Shown here in pieces: positions 34,850-47,663 of a DNA stretch of 64,000 nt; within the stretch, counting starts at the first letter, position 1; each line of letters starts with the position of its first letter. This DNA is from Crotophaga sulcirostris (lineage: Eukaryota; Chordata; Aves; Cuculiformes; Crotophagidae): NCBI GenBank assembly GCA_013397455.1, contig VYZB01000330.1, forward strand, positions 203,113 to 267,112, given 5' to 3'. The position numbers and the translations under genes were made by a program. A model generated the notes under the pieces. It saw only the letters and a program-made list of their open reading frames with translations, was not told the origin of the DNA and did not search any database.

Positions 34850-37800
34850 GTAATGACTTCTTTACCTAGAAATTAAATAAGCATTAATACTCCTTAAGTT
34901 TACGCTGTTACTCATAACATGGTTTTATTCCTCATTAGAAATCTTAAGTAACAAACACTTCTGAAAAATGAGATTAATGCCAGTGAGGGTAAACTAGCCA
35001 GACTGGACTTTCTACTTCTGCTTTTTTTTTGTTGCTGCTATAATAGTAATACCTGTTTGTTATTAATGAAAATACTGAAATTAAACTTTCTGTTAATAAT
35101 TCTGTTCCTTTCTAATGGGTGTATCACTTACAAGTATATTAAAAGCAAGCCCAGCGCACAGGCTTACTGGTCCTTAAGTGATATTCTTATCTATAGAAAC
35201 TCCCTTGTATGCAATTGAAACATTCAGAAATATGCAGAGCGTACAGATTGGACATTGCTGCAAGGATGCTCTAACTGGTTACGTGTTGGCTGTGTACTTG
35301 TACCATCCTCATCTCCTTCACTGTACAGCACAGGATTTCAAAATGTATTGTTACTTTCATCTTTCCATGTGTTTAAATTTTGTGCTTTCATTTTTCTTTA
35401 CTTGGTTTGTTTTTATTTATGTTTAAGTTGATTAGGATAGTCACAATTCTTGTGGTTAAAAATAATTCCAAATCAAGAAATCCGATGCTGCTATCTTTTA
35501 TGTATTACAGAGTCAGCTTAGCTCTGTAACATTGCTAATGCTGGCTGGAAGGTTTAAAAGTTAATCACAGTATTTATGGTATAATAGGATAGCTCTGAAA
35601 TATTAAATATTTTGGGAGAGGGTATACAATTTGGGGATTTTTTTTTTTTTCTTCAATCTTTTTTTCTTGGTACTTTCTACTCTGAGGTTATTGGGTAGTG
35701 TTATGAAATACAGAAGTACTGTTTTACTAGCAAGAAAATTCTTTATATGATTTTGGGATTCACACTTGAGTATATGAGTGGGTCCAGTGCTGCACGTTGC
35801 TTTGGGTTCATTCTTCATCTCTTTCCAGTTTTAAGAAACCAATGATCCAAGAGAAATGGCAGTGTGGTGCTGAATGTTTTTAAGTTCTTTAATGCTGCCT
35901 TGTGTATGGTTGTTTTGTTTTTTTTTCTTTGGACGTTCAGTTGTGATGCTTTTGGGGATGGCTGTCCTCGTGTATATGCAGTGTGCAAACACCATATCTG
36001 GAAACGTGCATTTGTAAACAGCAGAACTGAAAACTTAACATAAGCGTTATTCTTTTGTCACAGCTATACCAAAAGGGACAGGATAGGTTTTCAAGATACT
36101 AAAAACATAGGCATACCCAGAAGCCATGGAAAGACTTGAAGAAACTTTGAATACTGTCTCTCGAAGAAACAAAAAGGCATGAGATTAACTTTGAACTTGA
36201 GACATTCCCACACAACCAGTATAACATGCACCACACATGGAATTACGAAATGAACGTGGAATTTTAAGAGATCGAATGATAAATCTCTACTTAATTCTCA
36301 TTACAGACTGCACTATGTTTGTTCAGATATTGTTGTATTTTGTGTTTAGATATGTGTTTGAGAATGAGAGGGATATTGGACAACAAGTTGTATGTTCTGG
36401 TTTAATTTGGGGAGGAAGAACAGTTTGGAATATCAGGAATCTTCACACATAGTGTTGGGTATTGAGGATCCTTAAGACAACCTTTAAAGTTGGGACACGT
36501 TTTGATGCATTCACGTCTGATAGCAGACTTTATTCAAGCAAGTTCTTAATTCTTTTGTGGAAATACTTGATACTGGGGTGCTGCAGTGGGCTGTGAGAAG
36601 CTTAATTGTGCATCTGGTTTGGAGTGGTGATTATAGGGGTATTTTTGATATTAAGAGAAACTCCAACTGAAAAATTAGGAGTTTATAACGTATGTTGTAT
36701 GTGTCAGAGTTGCTCAGGACACAATTATTTGAGAATATTTAGTTGTCTAACAGGATTTATTTAGATTTGAACTTCCATTTGCATTAAGGCATTTTGAGGA
36801 ATTCTGTTGTTCTGAAGTCTAAATTCCTTTTTGAAAGTGTCACTGCCAACTCACTGGGCCACAGTTGGTAAATCATAGGTTCCGTTGTTCAGTTATAACA
36901 ATGTTTTCTTGGATTTTTTTGTTTTTATTAGATGTTACTTTTAAAGGAGAAGCAGTGTAGGAGAGAATATGGGAGAGTCTATTACATACTGAAATAAACT
37001 TAATGGAATCAATAATATAGGAAACGTTGATGTATCATTTGATGCTAGCATTGTGTTGTACAATTGATTATTATGTTTTAGCATATGTTTTAGCAAATGT
37101 TTTGTTAAAAAAGGTTGTAAAATGCATAGGTCTTACTAGTATGAACTTTGTATTAAGCAGTTTATATTGTAAATGTCATACACCTATCAATATATGCTAT
37201 ACATTTGTAGTAGTAATAAATGAAAACTGTTTCTTATTGCTTGTACCTATCTACATACTTCATCCCTATTTTTTTGAATAAATATTACACTGATTTGAAC
37301 AATTATTTTTCAATAACTTATCTTGGACATTCTTTCTTCCTGGATTGAAAAAATTAAAATTGCGGGTAATAATAATTACTGTGGCTCTCAGAATGGCGGA
37401 ATTCTGAGTGCAGATAGTCCATCGGCTGCAAAGGGTTTCTTTCCTCTGCTTTAGGCTGTTGATGGGAATAAGAAACAGTGTTATTCCTGGAATGGGGAGT
37501 AGTGCCTAAGTCACCTTTCAAAGTGATGGATGCACTTGCCTTTCTACATGCCAGTTTCAGACCCTACTTTAAAACAAATAATCTTGAATGTTGCATCCCG
37601 TGTTTTGCTTTTCTGAGAGGTAGTGGCTGTTCTTTCTTACCTAAAACCGAAGTAAGTGCAGAGCTTAGGTTCCTATCATATTAAATAAGCTATGAAAAAT
37701 AAATAGATTAATAAATTGTGTAAGACTTCTTTTTAAAGAAATAATAGATGTAACCTAACTAATGCTCACTGTGGTTATGTGCAAGAGCATTCCTGATAGC

Positions 37801-40800
37801 ACAACAGCTATTCGTGAAGACAGGTTAAATACAAGTCAAGCTTTTTTAACAAAGAGAAAATTATGATAAATCCTTCTTCCAAATATGAAATCGCTCTGAC
37901 AATTTACACTAAAAAGTCAAAACCCGATACCTTATTGGAAGTGGTTATTTTTTAAACCTGAAGAAGATTACTACTACTAGATCATAAATTCTTTACCTGC
38001 TGCACTGAGGATCAAATACTTTGCATGTAGAGGGGCAAGAGAATCTTAAAGAATGACAGTAAACAAAACTCATAAAACAAAACATAATGCTAGAAGAGAG
38101 TGAGATCGTAGGTGACAAGGAGGTGGCTAAATTGTGTAATTGTGCAAATGCTGAAACATTTCTTTGAGTAAACATTTCATATAATTAAAATGAGAATATA
38201 ACCATTTTAAAAATTAATATCCATGCAACAAATTGAAACAGAACCAAATATGTCTGCCATGAAGACAGATTAACAAAAAGAACATAAATAAGTTGTTTCA
38301 GTGTTTTTGATACTATTGCGTATTTTCTGCCTCTACAAAATTAGACCACTTCCTTTTCAAGGCAGTTGCAGTGTTGTTTTGTGTCCTGGTTTGCTGGATT
38401 TTTGGTACAGGCTTGACAACCTTGTTCTAAGGAACAAGTGAATTCTGTGTTTTGGCTTGTGCTACCAACCATACTTTTTAGTTTTCAGCTGTTCAACTAA
38501 GATAAAGCTGAGTCTATATCTACTTTTAAAAATACAGTCTTCAACTGCTTTGCTTACTGGCTTGATCACTGGCCACAGTGCTCTTGATTCTGCTAATGAA
38601 AGCATTTAGTGCTTTACTGTTTTCAAATGTTCCTTTACTTTCTTTGCTTTGTTTCTTTAACTAAAATGCCTGTTGTTAGATCTGCTTGCTTTGAGTGCTT
38701 CTTAAAAGCAGCAGTCTCTGTGTGCTGTCGAAAAAGGGAGGAAGAAGCTCTAGCTATTTCTTCTTAGACTTCTTGATAGTTCTGGAATGAAGTGAGTACT
38801 GGGTGAATGCAAGCAAACCAAATGAGTATTTTTCTAGTTGGAGAGGATGTTTGCAATATCTTTTCATCGAGTGAAAATTTGCCTTTGGTACTGAATAAAA
38901 GTGCATTTAGTTGACTGACTTGGTTAGGTGAAGACTTGCCACTGAAATGCTTCAAGACTAACCAGGCTATGCCATCCCCTTTAAGCTACTCTATTACAAG
39001 CAATAGAAAAGACCCCAACCTAGGCAATTGTGCTTCATTGTTTTGTATTCTGCTCCTTGTCAAACAAGTGTTTTTGTGAAACTCTCCTAAAACTTGTTTC
39101 ATCTGTTATATCTGTGTGCAGAGTTTTAGGAACCTTCACTGTATACAATAATAAGGGTATTGCTTCTGCAACTTCTGATTGATGTTTACATAGAGTTTGT
39201 ATTTAGTTTCCACTGGTTTAAGTCTCACTGAATGCTGTGATAGAATGTCTTGTCACGTAGTACTTCAGTGGAAGCATCTGGGGTTTTCACCTTTGTCTTG
39301 TCCCATGGAGTGTCTGCTCTTTTTCTGTGCTGCTTTGCTATTAAGACAGATCTGTCCTTTTTATTTTGATAGCAAAATTAACTACAAAATCTGCAGCTTC
39401 CTGCCATTGCTACTGCTTTATAAAGCCTTACATCCAAAGGTCTGTTTGAAGAATAAATACTGTTGACAAAACCAGTAATTGGGAGAGTTGAACAACTCCT
39501 TTACACTGAAATACTAGAAATACTTAATCTTTTTTTTTTTTTTTTTTTTTTTAATTTCTGGTCTCTTTAAAAGATAACTTCTGTGGTTTCAACCAGTTCC
39601 AACTGTGGTTTAATAGTGGAATCTCTTCCTCATACAGTAAACCACTTCTGTCTCATTTTGAATAATACTTGGTTTGGTATTAAGTAATCTCTGGTAATAC
39701 TGAAGTCTGATGCTGTGTAGACTTGTACAAATGGAGATATCTGAATGCTTTCTACCCCATCTACCACATGTACATGACAAATCTTTATCAACCAAGAAAT
39801 AATCCATTCCTCTTTCTTCCTGCTTAGTTGTGTGGGTCAGGTTTTTTTCAGGCCTCTTGGTATTTATGTGTCTAGTTTCTTGCATCTCTGATGCAGATCA
39901 AGCCCTGCTAGAAACTGTCCTGTTCTACCTTTTCTTCTGCCTTGTATTAATTCCTGTTTCTGAAACTGTTTATTTTGCCATTTCTGCTTCAAATGTCTGT
40001 CTTCAGCTGTAGAATTTTCTGCTCTTCAATAAAAGCTATAAATTGGCTTCCTCAGGCACCTGAATATCATTCATAGTGAGTGTTCAGGGTGTTTATTTGT
40101 GGATACTTCAGAAAATAAAATGAGATAGGTACGTCACAGATGTTAAAGCATCTTTGTAGTTCTAAAGAAAATTACTGAGGGCAGTCAAAATTGTGAGGTG
40201 TGATCTGTGTGGGAGCACAGGAAATTCTTAGGAAGAGGAAGCAAGAAGGTGATCTGGCTGAGTGTCGGTGTTAGGATGGCTGTAACCACATCTGTGCACT
40301 GCTACACCTGAAGTAATTGCACAAGGTTGAGGGCAAGAGGGAGAAAATGCAAAACAGAAGCAACTGAAACATTCAGTAAAAGTAACTTGCTTTTTGAGGT
40401 AAGGGAAGAAGAGATTTTCAGTTCTGCTGTTCTTGAAGGCATGAAGGCAAGTCTCTTGAGAGCAGGAAGAAAACTGGCAAGAAGAGGAGAGCACTGGCAG
40501 TTGCAGATGCCAGAGAACAGTTTCTGGACAAGTTATTGATTTGACTGTCTGCAGAGTTCAGCTGATGGAATGTAAACACTAATTGCTTGGTGTTCAAGGG
40601 TTGCAAAAGCAAGTACTTCAACTTTTGCTCCTAAGACTTGTGCAAATGCTTTTGAAGCATTACTAATCTTAATCTCTTTTGGAACAGGGAAGAATTTACA
40701 GTTGTTACTCTTGGGGGAGAGGTGATTTGGGTGCAGTATTTGAGAAGACTGAATAAGTAATAAAATTTCTTCTTTCTTTACTGGTAACAGATTTTGCTGA

Positions 40801-42237
40801 CATCTGGTTCTTTTCTAAGTTATGTGTGTTGCTTCTGAATCCATCTGGACCATCCTTCTTTCAAAGCAGTTTAGCTGCTGTTTTCTTGATTGCCTTGCTA
40901 ATGGATGTCTGTTAGAGATTTCCGTGTAGTGATTACTCTACTTACAGAAAATATCAATCTTTTTTTCTCCTTCACCTTTCTGTTTGAACACAGGTTGACG
41001 GTGCTTCTGTCCTGGAATATTCTTTCACAGTATTTATCTTCCAATCTGAAACTTTCTCTGTAAAGCTACCAGAGAGAAGTTTGCCTGGACTGAGAAGTGT
41101 GTACTAGTCTGTGTTACTGTGGACTGTATGATTTTAACTGCAAAGCATTTCCTTCAACTGGAAACAAATCTTTGGGCTGCTACATGGCATTGTAGCAATC
41201 AGCTGATATTCTCTTCTTCTGGATTGACTGGCTCTTGCATGGAAGAAGTAGCAAAAATATTCTCTTATGCTGAAGGCATGACCTTCACCCTGCTCTCTGT
41301 CTTTATGAAGGCATGTAAAGCAGATCATACTGCTTTTTTCAGTCAAGAATAAAAATCTGCAGCACAGGTGCCTAGAAGCAAGGCACTAATAGTTTTATTG
41401 AAATACTCTTAGAACCAAAAAGTTCAGAAACAGAGACTTTTATTAGTTTCAGCTGCAAATGAAAGTGAGACTTACTTCCAAAATACCATGAAACTACAGT
41501 ATTGACCTGATATTGTAGGGCTTGGATCTTTCTTCATAGTAGGATGTGTGCAAGAAGAGCGCTAGACTTCAGATCAAGGCTCCTCCTGAAATGATTGTTG
41601 CTGACGATGGAAAGAATAAAAGTTCTTCAGAAAGCTCCAAGTGAATTTTCTCTTATTTCCAGGAATTTGGATTTCTGTTGCAACAATACTTGTATTTCTG
41701 GAATGCGTCCCATTCATCTGTTTTGTCTTGCATCTTGATAGCCACTTCTGTAGTTGTCAGTTTAAGTTCAGCACTGTCCTAGTGGGGAGAATGAAAACTT
41801 GAAATGTACATAGAACTAGTAAATAGTAAGAATTTCAAAATTGCATGAAGTGTTTTATAATGCAGTTATCTATCATGAGATACCTATCATGAAGTATTCC
41901 TGATTTCTGGGATTAAGTTTCTAATAGGTTATACAAACAAATCATGAAAGAATGAGTGGGTTTAGAATCAAATATAACAAGAACAGAAGAATATTCAGGC
42001 TTCTGCATTTACTTTAGACTTTATGCTTTGGAAAAGATCAAATATGCAGTGGGAACTAGCTAAAATCTCAGTGTAGAATCTAGGTAGAATGATGGAGAGG
42101 TGTAGCCAGACTACTTTTGCACTAAGCGTTACGGTGACTCTGGGCCATTATTCTCTAGAAATTTTGCTTCTGGATTAACTTGAAATATTGTACTTAGTAA
42201 TCTAATGGATATGATTCTTGTTGCCTTCCTTGCTCAA
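34850..42237 (+). other. ZMYM2: Large intron, 5' part, no exon found
   Basis: The first 7.4 kb of an 11.8 kb intron. AT-rich, with a 23-base poly-T at 39530-39552. I looked for a 72-base exon encoding an SHPSFL-type segment and found no convincing candidate. Open frames at 35178-35426, 39197-39466, 40327-40539 and 41119-41352 show no homology I recognise. Confidence 0.55.
39530..39552 (+). repeat. Poly-T tract (23 T)
   Basis: An uninterrupted run of 23 T in a ZMYM2 intron. There is no recognisable transposon next to it, so it may be a plain microsatellite or the remains of a retroposed tail on the minus strand. Confidence 0.9.
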
Positions 42238-42331
42238 GCAGGGTAACCTGGAGCAGGTGACCCAGGACCACGTCCATTTGAGTTTTGAGTATCTCGAAGG
42301 ATGAGGACCGTGGGCATCCATGGGCAACTTA
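42238..42331 (-). mobile_element. CR1 LINE 3' fragment, antisense, short
   Basis: About 94 bases of CR1 in reverse: GGAGCAGGTGACCCAGGACC, then TGAGTATCTCGAAGGATGAG and CATGGGCAACTT. It is decayed and sits immediately before a sense CR1 fragment, so the two are either an inverted insertion or the result of 5' inversion during retrotransposition. Confidence 0.75.
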
Positions 42332-42343
42332 TTGCTACGTCAG

Positions 42344-42883
42344 CAAGAGCATAGCCAGCAGATGAAGTGAGGTGATTTCCTTTCCCTGCCCTCTCATCCT
42401 TCTGCACTTCTGACCCTGCATCTGGGATGCGGTGTTCAGTTTTGAATTCCACTGGATGAGAGGTGTTGACATAACAATGCAATTTCAGTGGAGAGCTACC
42501 GAGAAATGTAGAGGGCTGGGACAGTGATATAGGACAGACTTGTGAAAGCTTCATTTGTTTGGTTTTGAGAAGGCTAAAGGGGAATCAGATCTCTAATGGA
42601 AAGGTACAGAGAGGACAGCATTGGACTCTTCTAATAGTGCACTGTGGAAGGATGAGAGGCAACAGAAATGACTTGAAAACAATGGGAAAAACGATTTAGA
42701 TAGAAGGAAAAGCTTTTTATCTGTGACAGCAGTGAAATCCTCCAGATTGTGGAATGCTCATCCTTGGAGATGCTCAGATTTGACAGGAGAAGATCCTGAT
42801 CAACCAGCTCTGGACCTGCTTTGAGCAGGAGGCTGCACTTGACCTCTGGAGGTCCACTCCAGTCTGTGTGATTCTGTACTTCT
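42344..42883 (+). mobile_element. CR1 LINE fragment, sense, decayed
   Basis: Old CR1 in sense orientation. Recognisable blocks are ATAGCCAGCAGATGAAGTGA (the segment before the conserved GGTGATT), GGGATGCGGTGTTCAGTTTT, GATGAGAGGCAACAGAAATG and the tail CAGTCTGTGTGATTCTGTAC. It is more diverged than the copies at 14840 and 26476. Confidence 0.8.
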
Positions 42884-45800
42884 GAAACAAAGAAAGAAGC
42901 AGTGATGTTTAAAATAGTCAGGAAGTTTTGTGGGGTTTTTTGTTCCCTCTTTACTTAGTAATGAAGATTTTCGTGTTCTTTGTTCTGTGTTTCTCTCTAC
43001 CAGCGAAGTTCTGTCTTTGTTTCTCCTAACAATGAAATACCAACAACATTGATGCAGCTTTACATTTTCCTTAATTTCTTTTCTGAGCACTCAGTTTTCC
43101 ATGTGGTTGGTTAAAATTTTCAATTAAAAAGAGAAATGTTCTGTAGTAAGAAAATGGGGACAGCGGTTCTGGTTGAGATCGGGGGTTGAGACTGCTGCAG
43201 TGTAAGTAAGTAGGGATGCAGGGAAGAGTAAGAACAGACCAGGTACTTAGGATATTTCTTTCCGAGCCTTTTTTTTAGCTTCTGACTCTGTAGAGGTCAG
43301 GGGATCTCGTGAACTTTATGCAGCATTCCTGTATGCTATTTTTAACTAATTTATTTAATTATTGCTTGACAAGTCTCCTTGTGAACATATAGAAGCAGTT
43401 TTTGCATCCATGACACTCTTCGTTCAGAAGTTCCTACTGACCTGCTGTTTGTTATGTGAAGAACTGCCTCCTGTTGTTTGTTTTGAAACTTTTTCTGTTG
43501 ATATTCCTATGATTACCCATAGTTGTTGTTATAATATTAGAAAAGGCAATTAACAATTGTTCCATAGTGCCCCATATTACACTATTTTTGGTTCTCTCGT
43601 TATCCTCTTAAGTTATCTTGTTCCTCAAATGTTACTTTTCCTACAGAATAAAAAGAATACTATAGGTTCTTAAAGATAATGCAATGAATGTGAGAGTGGA
43701 AGCATAAGTTACCCGAGAACCTTGAGAAGAGAGAGTCTTATCTGGAAATCTGACACTTAAGAACAGGAGAAAATTCTTGGTTTGCATTATGGCTATCAAA
43801 ATACGTGGGATAGAACTGTACGAGGTTCTCTTTTGATGTTGTCAGTGGAGGAAGCCTCTGAGATAGACAGACTATTAAAAGAATAAATGTTTGAGACTCC
43901 TGTATAATGCTGATTGATTAATACTTTCAGGTATCCTTGAATCTTCTTTTATAGTAACGTTTTACTCCTTGGTATTGAATGGTATTAATATTCAAACTTG
44001 CAAGTTTTGGGAGTACTGGCATGAGTAATATAAATGCAGGAAAAATGCTCAATTTGAAGGACATGATGATGATTATGAGGTGTTCGGAGCAATAAATTTG
44101 AACTATTTTTTCTTTGTTTTGTTTTTTTTCCTGTCACTGGTGTCATCCTGTCTCCTTCACTTGTGTTTAAACTTCTGGGAATGCAGAAGTGTTCCAACAC
44201 TCATCATCTTTGCTGTGACAAGAATAAAGTGAGGGTTTTTGTTTGTACTCACAGAATCTTCTGCATCCTTGGTAGTTTTTTCAGAAATTAATGTTCTTTG
44301 TAGCCATGATATTTTCTATCTAGGTTTGCTAGATTATTACTAGATATTATTAAAGATTGTTCTTGTTGCTCTTAGGTCTGAAAGATCTAGGGTGAAATCA
44401 ATAAGCAACTCCAGTGTTATAGTGACACTTGAAATTCAGGATGTGCTGCTGCACTGTACTTTGTGTGCATGATCCTTTCTTGACATTACTTACATAATGA
44501 GATATTTGGCATGCTGATTAGCAAAAGCTGCTTATACGTTCAAGGGAATTTTGTCAAAAGGTGTAGTCTGTTGACACAATCTTTTCCAATTACGCTTGCT
44601 TACTATATATTCATTTATTATAATGTGTATCTTCATCTTGTTGACTCTTGCTGTCATCATGGCCTCAGTCTGATTTTATTTATGTATTTTTGTTTGTTTT
44701 GGACCTAGAGCTTGTGAAAGCTTCTTACCTGTGCATTGTTTTCTGATTATATTCCCAAACACTCTTTTTTAGGCTGTTTGTCAGTATATTTGCATCAGTG
44801 CTTCTAGATTTACATTTTGGTTTATTCAAGTCGTACCGAGGTTGTTTGTGTATGCAGATGTTCTAATGGTTGTTGTCCATTAAGCCTGTTCCAAGGAGTC
44901 AAGTCTTTTCAAATCATCACCTCCTGCGTTCTTACTGGTAATAAAACTTGAAATATTCTTGGTGCTCTGCTTTTGTCTATTAGCCTGTCAGAGAGGATGA
45001 ATAGCTCCAACTCCTAGAAACGTGTAATTGCTCCATTTTGGTCTTGGTACTTTAATGTGTCGTTGTGGCTGATTAGGAGGATTACTAGGTTTTGGGTAAC
45101 ATTTTTAAAGGCAGACAAAAAAATGAAGGAAGGATCCTGAAGTTGTATGAAATGCCCTCCTCTAGGTAGGAGCTTGATATCTTGACCCATACTCCTTTTT
45201 AAAGGAATTCTACAGCAAATATTTCATTAAAGCACCATGTGGAAATAGTGAAGTTGTGTGGTATTCTAAAGTTTTGCAAGGTGTTACACCCAATTTGTGG
45301 CAGAGGCACATGTATTTGTACATTTTAATGTACATGTTCTTCATATAGGGAAGATGATACTTGTTAAAAAACCCTAAGTTTCTTCTCTACCTGTAAGGCT
45401 GGATTTAGCTAGTTCTCAAATGTTAAAGATAGGCAGAAGAAAGATAACTAGTGAAGCTTCTGTTACTCTGAACAAAGTGAAGAATCTATGGAACTTGCTT
45501 TGCCTTTCCTTCTCCCTTCAGTCATTGAGAAGAGGGAGAGAAGGACAGGTAGTGCTTCTTCGAGAGAAAGGAAGAATTCTTAAGTGCCTAAGTGCCAGTA
45601 CGGTGTTTTCTAATACTAAATAAGGAGAAAGTCTGTCTGGTAGGAGATGCATTGCTGGTCAAATGAAGAATTCTCTGTGATCACTGTTAAAGCCATGATA
45701 CTATTTCTATGGGCAGAGAAGGTCTCTAGACATTTTCTGTAACTTGCTTTATGGTGCTTGGGAGGTTTGCCTAACGCTGAAGTATGTAAAATGTGGAGCA

Positions 45801-46606
45801 GATCAGAGCTGTGGATTTTGTCTTGACTGTGTCCTTGGTATTGCTGTTTGGTGCAACTTTCCTGTATTTTTTACAGAACACTTGTTCCGTTCTGTGAAAA
45901 ATTTGATTGACTGCTGTGTTGGGAGATGCTAAAATTGAGTCTGTTACCAGGTTCATGGAGTCAGAGTTCCTCATTGGATCCAAAGAGGAGCAGTGTCGTT
46001 CTCCTGCCTGGAAGACTGGAACTAGGAGAGCTGGGAAGTTAGAGGTTCTCCTAACAGGGCTGTTGCCAAGAAGCTGCTGCACCTAACTCATACTTGACAA
46101 TATTAAGGATGTTATCATTTGGAAAGTCCAGACTTTTTAGCACCATAATTTGTCCTTCACTTTTGCTGTGCCAGATGGCTGTTTCTTTTCTTAAAAGCAT
46201 TGTCCCATCAATAAACAAAGAGGAACAGAGTTGTTTCAAACTCTCCAACTCAGCACTACTTGCTGCATACTTTTAACTCAGTTCACTGTTTGCAGATGGT
46301 GGAGATTGGGATGGTTTTATTGGTTGGTTGAGTTTTTTTTTGAGGAGTGTTTGGTTGGTTTTTCTGTCTTTACACATAAGTTCGTTTTAGTCAGCTTTCC
46401 ACCAGGAGTAAGAGACCCAACCACAGAGCTTGAGTGTTCTTGAGAGGATGGTTATGAGAGTCAGTTAATACAGGAAAGTTCTGATGGGTGAACAAACTAC
46501 AGAAGTAAATATATCTTTTCCTCTGTGTATGTTATACCATAATTAAAACCCCAAAACCAAACATAGTTTTAACTAATGCATTGTTTTGCTTTGTTTTATG
46601 TTTTAG
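42884..46606 (+). other. ZMYM2: Large intron, 3' part, no exon found
   Basis: AT-rich unique intron ending with TTTTATGTTTTAG, the acceptor of the next exon. No gene, RNA or transposon is recognised. Confidence 0.55.
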
Positions 46607-46757
46607 AAATATGGCAAATTAACATCTTGTACTGGCTGCAGAGCTCAGTGCAGGTTTTTTGACATGACTCAGTGCATAGGACCTAATGGATGTATGGAGC
46701 CATACTGCTCAACTACATGCATGAACACACACAAATCAAAACATGCAAAGTCACAAA
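46607..46757 (+). CDS. ZMYM2: ZMYM2 coding exon, residues 506-555 (MYM finger 5)
   Basis: Opens KYGKLTSCTGCRAQ and holds the fifth MYM finger: CTGC (513-516), the core CRFFDMTQCIGPNG, and YCSTTC (538-543). The donor is TCACAAA|GTAAGT in phase 1; choosing the cut one base further would break the frame, and the next exon starting GTATGGG confirms it (A|GT = Ser). Residue 534 is Cys (codon TGT at 46691-46693) where I recall Tyr in mammals, adding a cysteine inside the finger. Residue numbers assume the exon upstream is not followed by an extra 24-residue exon. Confidence 0.96.
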
Positions 46758-47547
46758 GTAAGTGAAAAGGATGATGGATTTTCATCACTGATAAGAGTAG
46801 ACCTTTTTCCTTAAGTTTGAACACTGGGGGTGAGTTGCTTTATTTTAGAATTAGTCTGTACAGATGTGACTTTATACGTTTTTAAACTTATTAAAAAATA
46901 AATCATCTTATATTCAACTCTAGTAAATGGATTGGCCCCCCCTCAAGAGGTCATTTTCCCCACTGACCTTTTTGCTTGGTGTTGGAAACACTTCTCAATT
47001 GTCTAAAGGCTTCTGGGGAAAAAAATGTTGAGACATAATGTGCTCTGATGTGTCACAGAATGATAGTGCAGTTTTTTTGCATATGAATTAGTATTCTCTT
47101 GTCTGGGATCCAGCTCCACCCCATTTTATCTCTTCGCCAACAATTGGAGAAGGTTAGAGGTAGTTATTATGTATATGGATATTCTTTAGGTAAAATTTTT
47201 AATCTAAGTGTAAGGAACTTGTAAATAACTCAAAAAGTGTGTTCTTCAACATGCAAAGTAGGCATAGATCTTAATTCAGCTAACTCAAAAGTTGAAAATG
47301 CTCTATTGAGTTTTATAGAAGAAAGTGCTATTTCATACTTAATGCTGATTTTTAATGGAAGAATTTAGCAAACCTCTGCAGTTTCTTTTGTTTTATGTGA
47401 CTTTTAGAAGCTGACTGGGAAACAGACAAATCTTAGCTTTTTACATTGAAATGGTGGGAAAACCTGACATGTAATCCAGTTTGGTTTTTTTTTTTTTGCA
47501 CTACTATTTTGTGTTTATTTTGTTTGTAAACTACGTTTTTCTTTTAG
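46758..47547 (+). other. ZMYM2: Short intron between MYM fingers 5 and 6
   Basis: A 790-base AT-rich intron with a consensus GTAAGT donor and a CTTTTAG acceptor. Nothing else is recognised. Confidence 0.75.
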
Positions 47548-47663
47548 GTATGGGAATTATTTGCCACTTTTGTAAACGAAACTCTTTACCTCAGTATCAA
47601 GCCACAATGCCTGATGGAAAACTGTACAACTTTTGCAGTTCCAGTTGTGTAGCTAAATTTCAG
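47548..47663 (+). CDS. ZMYM2: ZMYM2 coding exon, residues 556-594 (MYM finger 6)
   Basis: The exon completes a Ser codon and reads MGIICHFCKRNSLPQYQ, then FCSSSCVAKFQ. This is one complete MYM finger, with pairs CHFC (560-563) and FCSSSC (584-589), encoded in a single exon. The acceptor CTTTTAG|GT is right against a GT, so exact placement depends on the frame, which is unambiguous from the neighbours. The donor CAG|GTTAGC leaves phase 0. The open frame upstream of 47548 is intron read-through. Confidence 0.96.

Noticed and set aside
37255..37281. LHPYFFE-like frame as a candidate for the missing ZMYM2 segment
   Set aside because: It shares only a few residues, is followed at once by a stop, and has no suitable donor.
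40327..40404. Frame ending LLFE before a good GAG|GTAAGG donor
   Set aside because: The donor looks real but the encoded residues do not match ZMYM2 and there is no convincing pyrimidine-rich acceptor upstream; probably a cryptic site.
42380..42415. SHPSALL-like frame as a candidate for the missing ZMYM2 segment
   Set aside because: It lies inside a CR1 fragment and the resemblance ends after four residues.
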